A stretch of DNA of 7,274 nt, taken from the NCBI GenBank assembly GCA_020056155.1, contig JAGVII010000318.1, positions 1 through 7,274 on the forward strand, written 5' to 3'. Position numbers and translations under genes: made by a program. This document shows, piece by piece, positions 1 to 5,851 of this stretch (position 1 is the first letter of the stretch; every line of letters begins with the position of its first letter). A model generated the notes under the pieces. It saw only the letters and a program-made list of their open reading frames with translations, ran no database searches and had not been told where the DNA came from. The stretch is from Afipia sp. (GTDB taxonomy: Bacteria; Pseudomonadota; Alphaproteobacteria; Rhizobiales; Xanthobacteraceae).

Positions 1-87
1 GAAAAGCTGCTGGCGCTGATCGACCGCGTCTGGGATCGCCTGATCGAGATGGCGGTTCGTCTTCAGAAGCGGTTGTCCGAGATCTGA
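1..87 (+). CDS. C-terminal end of an unidentified protein (partial)
   Basis: An open frame runs from the first base to a TGA at 85-87 and gives 28 residues ending in KRLSEI. The stretch alternates charged and hydrophobic residues (LLALIDRVWDRLIEMAVRL) in the way of an amphipathic helix, so it is probably a helical or coiled C-terminus. It is too short to assign a family, and the start lies outside the window. Its reality is supported by the strong hairpin 22 bases after the stop and by the convergent gene beyond. The frame assignment rests only on the stop codon and the helical character. Confidence 0.55.
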   Translation, partial: EKLLALIDRVWDRLIEMAVRLQKRLSEI

Positions 88-109
88 GTGCGCGCAATCC
101 GAAACAAGA

Positions 110-141
110 AGATCGGCCGCGGATCGCTCCGCGGCCGATCT
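110..141 (-). terminator. Intrinsic terminator, probably serving both convergent genes
   Basis: A perfect 14-bp inverted repeat (arms 110-123 and 128-141, core GATCGGCCGCGGA) encloses a 4-base loop, TCGC. On the minus strand the stem is followed by a T-rich tail (TTCTTGTTT), which fits termination of the permease gene whose stop is at 186-188. On the plus strand the tail is weaker (GTCTGG), but the hairpin lies 22 bases after the plus-strand stop at 87, so it may act on both sides. Confidence 0.75.
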
Positions 142-185
142 GTCTGGATGGAAAGGTCAGGCGGCGTGCCGCCTGGCTCTCAAGC

Positions 186-1847
186 TTACTTGGTAATATC
201 GACGTCCTTGGTTTCCGGCAGGAAGAAGAAGCCGATCACCACGGTGATCAATGCGAAGGTCACCGGGTACCAGAGACCTGCGTAGATGTCGCCGGTCGAG
301 GCCACGATCGCGAATGACGTCGCGGGCAATAACCCGCCAAACCAGCCGTTGCCGATATGATAGGGCAGCGACATCGACGTGTACCGGATCTTGGTCGGGA
401 ACAGTTCGACCAGCATCGCCGCGATCGGGCCGTACACCATCGTGACGAAGAGCACGAGGACGAAGAGGAGTCCGATGAGCGCGGCAACCTGTGGACGGAA
501 GATATCGAACGGGTTCGACATCTTCACGATTCCGGCGTCGCCGGCTTTTGGATAGCCCGCTGCCGCCAGTGCCGCGGCGACCGCGGGATTGGATGCGGCT
601 GGTGCGGTATAAGGTACTTCGGTCGCATTCACCTTGATCATGACCGGCGAGCCTGCCGGCCCCGGAACCGTGTCGTACTTCACAGACGACTGGGCAAGGA
701 AGCTGCGGGCCAGGTCGCAAGGCGCCGAGAACACGCGCGTGCCCACCGGGTTGAACAAGTCACCGCAAGCCTTCGGATCCGCAACGACCGAAACCTTGGT
801 CGTTTCAATGGCCTTCTCCAGCGCCGGGTTGGCGTTGGTCGAGATCATGCGGAAGATCGGGAAGAATGTGAGAGCCGCGATCAGGCAGCCCGCGAGGATG
901 ATGGGCTTGCGGCCAATCTTGTCCGACAGCGCACCGAACACGATGAAGAAGCCGGTGCCCAGCAGCAGCGACCATGCGATCAGCAGGTTGGCTGTATAGC
1001 CATCGACCTTCAAAATCGACTGCAGGAAGAACAGCGCATAGAACTGGCCGGTGTACCAGACCACGCCCTGACCCATCACGCCGCCGAAAAGGGCGATCAG
1101 CACAAGCTTGGCGTTGCTCCAGTTTCCGAAGGCTTCGGTCAGCGGCGCTTTCGACGCCTTGCCTTCGTCCTTCATCTTCTGGAAGACCGGGGATTCGTTC
1201 AATTTCAAGCGGATGATGACCGAGACACCAAGAAGAACGACCGAGAGCAGGAACGGAATGCGCCAGCCCCAGGCTGCGAAAGCCGGTTCACCGAGAATCG
1301 TGCGTGTGAAGAGAATGACAAGCAGCGACAGGAACAGGCCGAGCGTTGCCGTGGTCTGAATAAACGAGGTGTAGTAGCCACGTTTCCCCTGCGGCGCGTG
1401 TTCTGCGACGTAGGTTGCCGCGCCGCCGTACTCGCCGCCGAGTGCGAGGCCCTGCAGCAGGCGCAGCACGATCAGGATGATCGGAGCCGCGATGCCGATG
1501 GTGGCCGCGTTCGGAAGCAGGCCGACGATGAAGGTCGACAGACCCATGATGAGGATCGTGACGAGGAAGGTGTACTTGCGGCCGACGATGTCGCCGATGC
1601 GCCCGAATACGATGGCGCCGAACGGGCGAACCAGGAAGCCGGCGGCGAATGCGAGCAACGCGAAGATGTCACGGGTGGCCGGCGGATAGGCGCTGAAGAA
1701 CTGCGCGCCGATGATCGCTGCCAGCGATCCGTAAAGATAAAAATCATACCACTCGAAGACGGTGCCGAGCGACGAGGCGAAGATGACGAAACGTTCGTCC
1801 TTCGTCATGCCGCCCGCCCGCGGCGAGGTTGTAGTCATGGTGGCCAT
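186..1847 (-). CDS. MFS transporter, metabolite:H+ symporter (MHS) type, with a long periplasmic insert
   Basis: This is a 553-residue inner-membrane permease expected to import a small organic acid or similar metabolite with protons; the substrate cannot be read from the sequence. The first half carries motif A between TM2 and TM3 (FGRIGDIVGRK, about residues 81-91) and the MHS-like stretch RLLQGLALGGEYGGAA (129-144). The second motif A copy is GALSDKIGRK (305-314). Twelve helices are predicted. Residues about 335-450, between TM9 and TM10, form a large Ala/Pro-rich extracytoplasmic insert with two cysteines (C361, C377). Typical MHS proteins have about 430-500 residues, and the insert explains the extra length. 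I chose ATG at 1845-1847 because GGGGAG lies 7 bases upstream; a TTG five codons earlier would put that ribosome site inside the gene. It appears to be a single-gene unit ended by the hairpin at 110-141. Confidence 0.9.
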   Translation of the reverse strand: MATMTTTSPRAGGMTKDERFVIFASSLGTVFEWYDFYLYGSLAAIIGAQFFSAYPPATRDIFALLAFAAGFLVRPFGAIVFGRIGDIVGRKYTFLVTILIMGLSTFIVGLLPNAATIGIAAPIILIVLRLLQGLALGGEYGGAATYVAEHAPQGKRGYYTSFIQTTATLGLFLSLLVILFTRTILGEPAFAAWGWRIPFLLSVVLLGVSVIIRLKLNESPVFQKMKDEGKASKAPLTEAFGNWSNAKLVLIALFGGVMGQGVVWYTGQFYALFFLQSILKVDGYTANLLIAWSLLLGTGFFIVFGALSDKIGRKPIILAGCLIAALTFFPIFRMISTNANPALEKAIETTKVSVVADPKACGDLFNPVGTRVFSAPCDLARSFLAQSSVKYDTVPGPAGSPVMIKVNATEVPYTAPAASNPAVAAALAAAGYPKAGDAGIVKMSNPFDIFRPQVAALIGLLFVLVLFVTMVYGPIAAMLVELFPTKIRYTSMSLPYHIGNGWFGGLLPATSFAIVASTGDIYAGLWYPVTFALITVVIGFFFLPETKDVDITK

Positions 1848-1854
1848 TTCGTTA

Positions 1855-1860
1855 CTCCCC
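1855..1860 (-). promoter_or_regulatory. Ribosome binding site fixing the MFS start
   Basis: GGGGAG on the minus strand stands 7 bases before ATG 1847-1845. It rules against the upstream in-frame TTG at 1862, which would place this site inside the coding sequence. Confidence 0.75.
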
Positions 1861-1968
1861 AATGTGTTGTTGAAAATTTCGCCCCTGCGCGCCGGTCTTT
1901 CGCCGGCTCATAAGCGCGAGAAGTTCGCAGCAAGGTAACATCGGCGTGAAACATCGCCCTATTGGACT

Positions 1969-1985
1969 TTTGGCCCACGACCAAA
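1969..1985. promoter_or_regulatory. Possible operator: TTTGG-N7-CCAAA dyad
   Basis: A 17-base interrupted palindrome lies about 120 bases upstream of the permease start. It contains the T-N11-A pattern often seen in LysR-type binding sites, but no regulator gene is in view and such short dyads arise by chance. Confidence 0.2.
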
Positions 1986-1993
1986 GGAGGGAA

Positions 1994-2025
1994 CGGCGAG
2001 CATCTTGCGGCGCACAAGCTCGCCG
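1994..2025. repeat. Bulged inverted repeat upstream of the MFS gene
   Basis: The arms CGGCGAG (1994-2000) plus CTTG (2004-2007) pair with CAAG (2015-2018) plus CTCGCCG (2019-2025). This gives 11 pairs with a 3-base bulge (2001-2003) and a 7-base loop. It could lie in the leader RNA of the permease if transcription starts to its right. No T-run follows on either strand, so it is not a standard terminator. Confidence 0.4.
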
Positions 2026-2070
2026 CCGCCACCAGCCGCGCGATGATTTACAGCCGGACATGATCGGCGC

Positions 2071-2123
2071 CATGTGCTGCGGCAGCAGGCGTTTTCACAT
2101 GCGTTACATTTTGAAGTGCATGT
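2071..2123. repeat. Overlapping CATG-type inverted repeats after the three-gene membrane cluster
   Basis: CATGTG (2071-2076) pairs with CACATG (2096-2101), while ACATGC (2097-2102) pairs with GCATGT (2118-2123). The central element can therefore pair with only one partner at a time. A separate tight dyad, TGCTGC-G-GCAGCA, lies at 2075-2087. The position just after the stop at 2148 suggests RNA 3'-end structure, but no U-tract is present. Confidence 0.3.
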
Positions 2124-2147
2124 TCGTTGCGGCCACGAGTCCGCGGA

Positions 2148-2516
2148 TCAAAAGCCGGCGAGAGAGGAGGCCAGCGCGACGGCCCACATCACGATCGAAA
2201 TGATCGCCGTCCAGCGCGCGCACTGCAAATAGATATCCCGCATCACCGCTGCGATTGTCTGCTGCGCGTAGGCTGCGGGCGGACGGCATTCTTCCGAAAG
2301 GTAGAGCCACATCTCCGTGCGACGATGGTCCTTGGTCCTGGCCGTCTGAGCCTTCACAACAAGGACAACAGTCATCAGCAGGCTGAGAAAGCCGCCGGCC
2401 TGGAAGGCGGATCGCGGCTGGAACGAGAGGCCGATCATGACGCAGAAAATAGCGAGAAACCCGTAACCACAGGCGCGCAGCACCGTTTCGAGAGCGACAC
2501 GGCGTATTTCCTCCAT
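2148..2516 (-). CDS. Small membrane protein of unknown function (122 aa)
   Basis: I do not recognise this family. The protein has three clear hydrophobic segments: about residues 14-32 (ACGYGFLAIFCVMIGLSF), 38-56 (AFQAGGFLSLLMTVVLVVKA) and 102-120 near the C-terminus (WTAIISIVMWAVALASSLAGF). A soluble, charged middle carries TARTKDHRRTEMWLYL and ends near MRDIYLQCARW. The frame stays open upstream to a GTG at 2600, but the Arg/Cys-rich extension has no coding look, so I start at ATG 2516 (MEEIRR). The ribosome site is only fair (GGGG 8 bases before). It lies 97 bases after the second gene of the small membrane cluster on the same strand and may be co-transcribed with it. Confidence 0.7.
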   Translation of the reverse strand: MEEIRRVALETVLRACGYGFLAIFCVMIGLSFQPRSAFQAGGFLSLLMTVVLVVKAQTARTKDHRRTEMWLYLSEECRPPAAYAQQTIAAVMRDIYLQCARWTAIISIVMWAVALASSLAGF

Positions 2517-2557
2517 CGTCGTCACCCCATCGAGGCGTACCACGCAAGCGGTCTGGG

Positions 2558-2572
2558 GCTCGCATCGCGAGC
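2558..2572. repeat. Short hairpin between two small membrane protein genes
   Basis: GCTCGC (2558-2563) and GCGAGC (2567-2572) form a 6-bp stem with a 3-base loop, in the 97-base gap before the 122-aa gene. It has no T-run, so it could be a weak RNA processing or attenuation structure, or nothing. Confidence 0.25.
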
Positions 2573-2613
2573 GCGCCGTGCCAAGCTTCCATGCTCTCAC
2601 TGGACGAAGACGT

Positions 2614-2937
2614 CTACAAGCCGACCTTGAGGAAATTTCCCGCCGCGGGCAGCGCTAGCAACGCGGTTCCCGCAAGCCAGATCCAGAGCGACGTATTGGT
2701 CGAATCCGCGGCCCCGGTCGCCCGCTCAAAGAGCGCGGCCGGAATGCCGCCCAGAATAACGGTGGCAGTCGAGACCATCAGCGACGCGAACATCAGGGTC
2801 AGCGATACGCTGCCGAACAGCAGGGGGCCGGCGAGAGGCTGTACATAGAGCAGTGCGAAGATCAGCCAGAGCTGATTGAAAATACCGTTGATCATTCCGA
2901 AGAATGCGATGCCGACGTAATAGAAGTTGCGGCTCAT
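2614..2937 (-). CDS. Small hydrophobic membrane protein of unknown function (107 aa)
   Basis: Unrecognised family. Nearly the whole protein is membrane-embedded. There are three hydrophobic stretches, about residues 6-32 (YYVGIAFFGMINGIFNQLWL and on), 38-64 and 84-103, with a short polar loop ERATGAADSTNTS before the last. The N-terminus (MSRNFYY) is short and positive, suggesting a cytoplasmic start. The ATG at 2937 overlaps the TGA of the preceding gene in the form ATGA (2934-2937), so translation is probably coupled and the two proteins may act together. A GC-only hairpin at 2940-2961 ends 2 bases before this junction and covers the only candidate ribosome site (GGGGG). The frame extends upstream beyond this ATG, but only as a shadow of the neighbouring gene. 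Confidence 0.75.
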   Translation of the reverse strand: MSRNFYYVGIAFFGMINGIFNQLWLIFALLYVQPLAGPLLFGSVSLTLMFASLMVSTATVILGGIPAALFERATGAADSTNTSLWIWLAGTALLALPAAGNFLKVGL

Positions 2938-3260
2938 GACGCGCCCCCGGCCCGGGGCGCGAGATTGAATACGAGCAGCGTGTAGTGAAGGGCTACGCGA
3001 AGCCAGAACAGCCAGACAAATCCGAACAGCCACAGGAGTGCGGGAGGAGCAGCCTTCGGCGTCACGACGGCGAAAATCGCGATGACCGGGTCGGTGATGC
3101 GGCAGAAGAATCGCCAGATGTAATTCGGCGAATCCGCGTCCACCATCAGGCCGAGGAGAAAGCGGCCGAGCATGGTGTACATCAGCGCCGCCAGAACAAA
3201 GTTTGGCAGATGAAAGTACCAATAGTTCGCCAGTGAAGGTGCAATATCCAACGACCGCAT
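2934..3260 (-). CDS. Small membrane protein, possibly YggT-like (108 aa)
   Basis: Predicted inner-membrane protein with hydrophobic segments at about residues 18-40 (HLPNFVLAALMYTMLGRFLL) and 72-97 (LLWLFGFVWLFWLRVALHYT). The middle part, SPNYIWRFFCRITDPVIAIF followed by AVVTP, resembles the YggT/YlmG pattern, in which an aromatic-rich helix leads to a T-[DE]-P turn and a later proline. This is only a visual resemblance. YggT proteins have been linked to osmotic tolerance and, in Gram-positives and plastids, to division, but no role can be assigned here. The start is uncertain: ATG 3260 has GGGAG almost touching it. The frame is open to a TTG at 3362 with a hydrophobic stretch (SIVLLNVVASICG) that could belong to the protein. 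It is first in a run of three small membrane protein genes. Confidence 0.65.
   Translation of the reverse strand: MRSLDIAPSLANYWYFHLPNFVLAALMYTMLGRFLLGLMVDADSPNYIWRFFCRITDPVIAIFAVVTPKAAPPALLWLFGFVWLFWLRVALHYTLLVFNLAPRAGGAS
2940..2961 (-). promoter_or_regulatory. GC-only hairpin covering the ribosome site at an ATGA junction
   Basis: Arms 2940-2947 and 2954-2961 pair perfectly over 8 bp (CGCGCCCC with GGGGCGCG) around a 6-base loop. In the minus-strand transcript the stem ends 2 bases before ATGA and includes the only Shine-Dalgarno-like sequence for the 107-aa gene. Ribosomes finishing the upstream gene would melt it, which suggests the downstream gene is translated only by coupling. Confidence 0.5.
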
Positions 3261-3374
3261 CTCCCGCGGTGAAATTCCGCAAATCGAAGCCACGACATTA
3301 AGCAAGACGATCGACGCCGGCCACAATGGCAAGTGCAGGCGTGTCCGGCAAGGGTGGATCAAAGCGAGCGAGGT

Positions 3375-3411
3375 GTTTGAAAATCAAACGGGGCCTCGAG
3401 GGCCCCGTTTG
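3375..3411 (-). terminator. Intrinsic terminator of the symporter operon
   Basis: A perfect 11-bp stem, CAAACGGGGCC (3385-3395) with GGCCCCGTTTG (3401-3411), encloses a 5-base loop. On the minus strand it is followed by a T-rich tail (ATTTTC, 3384-3379), and it begins 20 bases after the symporter stop at 3432-3434. This is a typical Rho-independent terminator and separates the symporter operon from the three small membrane protein genes downstream. Confidence 0.85.
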
Positions 3412-3431
3412 CCGAGATGTGTTGTGGCGCC

Positions 3432-5411
3432 TCAGGCCGTCTTTTCTTCCAGCACCGTTCTGCCGCGCGGCTTGCGGATCTCGTCGACGTAGGCTTGCAT
3501 TTCCTTCGACGGCTCCTTGCCCATCAGGCTGACGACGTAGATCACCAGGAAGCCGAGCGGGGCTCCCAGCAGGCCGCAGGCGATGTTGGTCAAATTGAAC
3601 CAGCCCACCTTGTTGGCCAGCGGATGCGCAAGAGTGACCCAGCTGTCCATGGCGTTCGGCATGGCCATCGCCTTGGCGACATCCACGATCGGTGCTCCGG
3701 TGACCGGGTTCAGAAGCGAAGACATGCCGAAGTAGGCCACGCCCGCACCCGGGAAGTAGCGGGTCGTCACGAGATAGAACAGGCACAGTCCGAAGCCGGC
3801 AATCATGCCGCAGATCGCGCCTGTTGCAGTCGTGCGCTTCCACCACACACCCATCACGAGTGCCGGGAAGTTTCCGGCCATCGCAAGGGAGAATGCCCAG
3901 CCGACCATGGCGAGGATGTCTCCGGGTTTGGTCGCTGCTGTCGCGGCCGCGATGACCGCGACGACCAGCAGCAGCATACGCGCGATGATCAGCCGGCGCG
4001 CAGTCGGCGCGTTCGGATTGACCATCTTGTAGTACACGTCGTGAGACAACGCGTTGGCGATGGCGAGCAGAAGCCCGTCAGCGGTTGAAAGCGCCGCTGC
4101 GAGACCGCCGGCGGCAACGAGGCCGGAGATCACGTAGGGAAGTCCTGCGATCTCCGGTGTGGAGAGCACGATCACGTCGGTGTTGATCACGAAGTCCTGC
4201 AATCTCACCACACCGGGATGATCGGCGATGGCCTTACAGGCCGCCACGATGGCGTCGATGCTTGCGGCATTCTTGCCGCAGATCTGAATCAGCCCGAGTT
4301 CGCCCCACTGGAACATCCATGGACGAATCGAAGTGAGATCGCGTCCGATAATGTTGGTGTAGACTTCGAGCTTCGAGAACGCCGCGTAAGCAGGCGCCGA
4401 GAAGTAGAGCAGGAAGATGAACAGCAGCGACCAGGCGACCGACTGACGTGCTTCACGCACCGACGGGGTGGTGAAATAGCGCATCAGGATGTGCGGCAGC
4501 GAGGCCGTGCCGACCATCATGCAGATGATGATCGCAAAGAAGTTCAGCGGACTGTAGGTCAGGAACGGCTGAATATGCGGCTTGAGGTTGGCCACCGTCG
4601 CCAGCCCTGACTTGATCAGCTCCTGTTCACGGAGCGTAATGTCGGCAATCGCCTGTCCGTAAGTCAGTTCCGGAATCGGAATTCCGTACTTCTTGGTGGA
4701 CAGGATCACGATCGGCGTCAGGTAGGCGATGATCAGCACGATGTACTGCGCCACCTGGGTCCATGTCACAGCCCGCATTCCGCCCAGCATCGAACACACC
4801 AGAATGCCGACAAGGCCGGCAAAAACGGCGAGTTCGAAAGGCATTCCGAGGAAGCGCGATGCGATCAGTCCGGTGCCATAAATCTGCGCCGTCACGTAAG
4901 TGAACGAGCAGCAGACGAGAACAAGGACGCCGAGACCGCGCGCGAGATTGCCGCCGTACCGGAAGGCCATGAAGTCCGGCACGGTATAGGCGCCGAACTT
5001 GCGCAGATAGGGTCCGATGAGAATCGAGACCAGCACGAATCCGCCGGTCCAGCCGAGCACCCAGGCCAGACCGTCGTAACCGAGCAGGAACAGGGTGCCG
5101 GCCATGCCGACGAAGGACGCGGCGGACATCCAGTCCGCGCCTGTCGCCATGCCGTTATAAAGCGCAGGAACGCTTCGGCCCGCGACGTAGTACTCGGAAA
5201 CCTGCGCCGTCCGCGAGAGAATGCCGATGATGGCGTAGACCGCGAGCGTGAAGAAGACGAACAGGTAGCCGAGGATTTTGTTCGGCACGCCGATCTGTTC
5301 GAGCACCGCGAGCAGAATCACGAAGGCGAGAAAACCGCCGGTATAGATGCCGTAGACTCGTCCGAGGTTGTTGAGAAAGCTCGAACTGTCGGCTGTGGAT
5401 TGCATTGTCAT
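3432..5411 (-). CDS. Sodium:solute symporter large subunit, VC_2705/ActP-like
   Basis: This 659-residue inner-membrane symporter of the SSS family probably couples Na+ entry to uptake of a small monocarboxylate such as acetate, pyruvate or lactate; the substrate is inferred from ActP resemblance. Signatures in order are the dense ATGADWMSAASFVGMAG block (89-105), GGMRAVTWTQVAQYIVLI (210-227), SLPHILMRYFTTPSVREA (304-321) and ALSTADGLLLAIANALSHDV (440-459), where the Ser/Thr pair corresponds to the family's Na2 sodium site. About 13 helices are expected. An extra soluble stretch at about 345-425 has two cysteines (C378, C392). The last 30 residues are charged and cytoplasmic. The ATG at 5411 has GAGGGG 7 bases upstream, overlapping the stop of the small-subunit gene 11 bases away. 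The family description is from memory, but the assignment is firm at the SSS level. Confidence 0.93.
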   Translation of the reverse strand: MTMQSTADSSSFLNNLGRVYGIYTGGFLAFVILLAVLEQIGVPNKILGYLFVFFTLAVYAIIGILSRTAQVSEYYVAGRSVPALYNGMATGADWMSAASFVGMAGTLFLLGYDGLAWVLGWTGGFVLVSILIGPYLRKFGAYTVPDFMAFRYGGNLARGLGVLVLVCCSFTYVTAQIYGTGLIASRFLGMPFELAVFAGLVGILVCSMLGGMRAVTWTQVAQYIVLIIAYLTPIVILSTKKYGIPIPELTYGQAIADITLREQELIKSGLATVANLKPHIQPFLTYSPLNFFAIIICMMVGTASLPHILMRYFTTPSVREARQSVAWSLLFIFLLYFSAPAYAAFSKLEVYTNIIGRDLTSIRPWMFQWGELGLIQICGKNAASIDAIVAACKAIADHPGVVRLQDFVINTDVIVLSTPEIAGLPYVISGLVAAGGLAAALSTADGLLLAIANALSHDVYYKMVNPNAPTARRLIIARMLLLVVAVIAAATAATKPGDILAMVGWAFSLAMAGNFPALVMGVWWKRTTATGAICGMIAGFGLCLFYLVTTRYFPGAGVAYFGMSSLLNPVTGAPIVDVAKAMAMPNAMDSWVTLAHPLANKVGWFNLTNIACGLLGAPLGFLVIYVVSLMGKEPSKEMQAYVDEIRKPRGRTVLEEKTA

Positions 5412-5418
5412 GATTGAT

Positions 5419-5424
5419 CCCCTC
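5419..5424 (-). promoter_or_regulatory. Ribosome binding site overlapping the upstream stop codon
   Basis: GAGGGG on the minus strand overlaps the TGA (5425-5423) of the small-subunit gene and stands 7 bases before the symporter ATG. This arrangement favours coupled translation and fits two subunits made in matched amounts. Confidence 0.65.
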
Positions 5425-5701
5425 AGTCTTCCTCGGCAAAGCCGAATTCACGATCGATCCTGTCCTGCTGCTTGGCGAAGAGAAACAGCATGACAACGAA
5501 CACGATCAGCGAGCCCTGCGCGGCCATGTAGAAACCGAGCGGAAATCCGAGGATCGGAATCGTGATCTTGTTGAGAGAGTTCACGAACATGTGGATGATG
5601 AAGCCGAAGAAGAACCAGACTCCGAGATGTGTGAACATCAGTCTGGAGGTCTTCTGCCAGTGGGCTTCTTCTCGTTGCTTGAGATCTGCGGACTGAGCCA
5701 T
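5423..5701 (-). CDS. DUF4212-type sodium:solute symporter small subunit (92 aa)
   Basis: This 92-residue membrane protein is the usual partner of VC_2705-type symporters (the TIGR03647/DUF4212 family, as I recall it). It has a charged N-terminus (LKQREEAHWQKTSRLM, residues 7-22), then two helices, about 24-44 (THLGVWFFFGFIIHMFV) and 52-75 (GFPLGFYMAAQGSLIVFVVM and on). It ends in an acidic tail, RIDREFGFAEED. The aromatic W-x-x-T-x-R opening and the FPLGFYMAAQGS stretch are characteristic. Longer in-frame starts exist at 5764 and at an ATG at 5707, but the latter stands only 2 bases from GGGGAG, so ATG 5701, 11 bases away, fits best. It probably assembles with or stabilises the large subunit encoded 11 bases downstream. 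Confidence 0.88.
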   Translation of the reverse strand: MAQSADLKQREEAHWQKTSRLMFTHLGVWFFFGFIIHMFVNSLNKITIPILGFPLGFYMAAQGSLIVFVVMLFLFAKQQDRIDREFGFAEED

Positions 5702-5703
5702 GG

Positions 5704-5765
5704 GTTGCATTTCTCCCCAAAGAACCGGGTTATTCGACGCCGGTTCGATTACGAGGGGATGCAAC
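5704..5765 (-). promoter_or_regulatory. Nested stem-loop in the symporter leader, covering the ribosome site
   Basis: In the leftward transcript GUUGCAU (5765-5759) pairs with AUGCAAC (5710-5704), and CCCC (5758-5755) pairs with GGGG (5718-5715) of the small-subunit ribosome site. Inside, GAACCGG (5746-5740) pairs with CCGGUUC (5728-5722) around an 11-base loop. The whole structure ends 2 bases before ATG 5701. It could hold translation down until melted or bound by a factor. All pairings are Watson-Crick and visible; the regulatory role is inference. Confidence 0.5.
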
Positions 5766-5826
5766 TCCCGTCAGTGCGGCACCCCTCTTCTGCCGCGTCC
5801 ATCCGATCTTGCGTCGGCCTAGGAAC

Positions 5827-5842
5827 TGCTAAAAAACTAGCA
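5827..5842. promoter_or_regulatory. AT-rich dyad TGCTA-N6-TAGCA, possible operator
   Basis: A 5-bp perfect dyad around AAAAAC sits in the middle of the divergent region, in DNA clearly more AT-rich than its surroundings. Its central position suits a shared regulator site or part of a promoter. The short arms leave chance as a real alternative. Confidence 0.3.
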
Positions 5843-5851
5843 ATGCGACGC

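Larger units (their letters stand above)
1848..2147. other. 300-base gene-free stretch with several inverted repeats
   Basis: No open frame here has coding character; the frames that cross it are Arg/Cys-rich and have no ribosome site. It must hold the promoter of the permease read leftward and the end of the three-gene membrane cluster. It contains a short dyad TTTGG-N7-CCAAA (1969-1985), a bulged hairpin (1994-2025), a compact dyad TGCTGC-G-GCAGCA (2075-2087), and linked CATG-containing repeats (2071-2123). I find no convincing -35/-10 pair. Confidence 0.6.

Noticed and set aside
1848..1862. Upstream TTG start for the MFS gene (5 codons longer)
   Set aside because: It would place the good GGGGAG ribosome site within the coding region and has no ribosome site of its own.
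357..1913. 518-codon plus-strand open frame opposite the MFS gene
   Set aside because: It is antisense to a well-supported permease. The translation is an Arg/Glu/Asp-rich low-complexity sequence typical of a GC-rich antisense frame, with no domain and no ribosome site.
1896..1935. Possible sigma-70 promoter for the MFS gene (TTGCTG ... TATGAG, minus strand)
   Set aside because: The spacer is only 15 bases and both hexamers are poor matches, so it is not strong enough to annotate.
2104..2630. Long alternative frames on both strands over the 122-aa gene
   Set aside because: They lack hydrophobic pattern and are Arg-rich. The minus frame ending at 2148 has three clean membrane segments and a sensible start, so the others are shadows.
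3298..3846. 182-codon minus-strand open frame overlapping the SSS 3' end
   Set aside because: It is a shifted frame of the symporter with Arg/Pro-rich composition, and it runs straight through the terminator hairpin at 3385-3411.
3417..4088. 223-codon plus-strand open frame opposite the symporter
   Set aside because: It is rich in His, Arg and Asp with no recognisable fold, lies inside the antisense of the SSS gene, and crosses its terminator side.
5776..5795. Possible sigma-54 promoter (GGCAC followed by TCTGC)
   Set aside because: The GG to GC spacing is 12 bases instead of the required 10, and the second element lacks the TTGC core.
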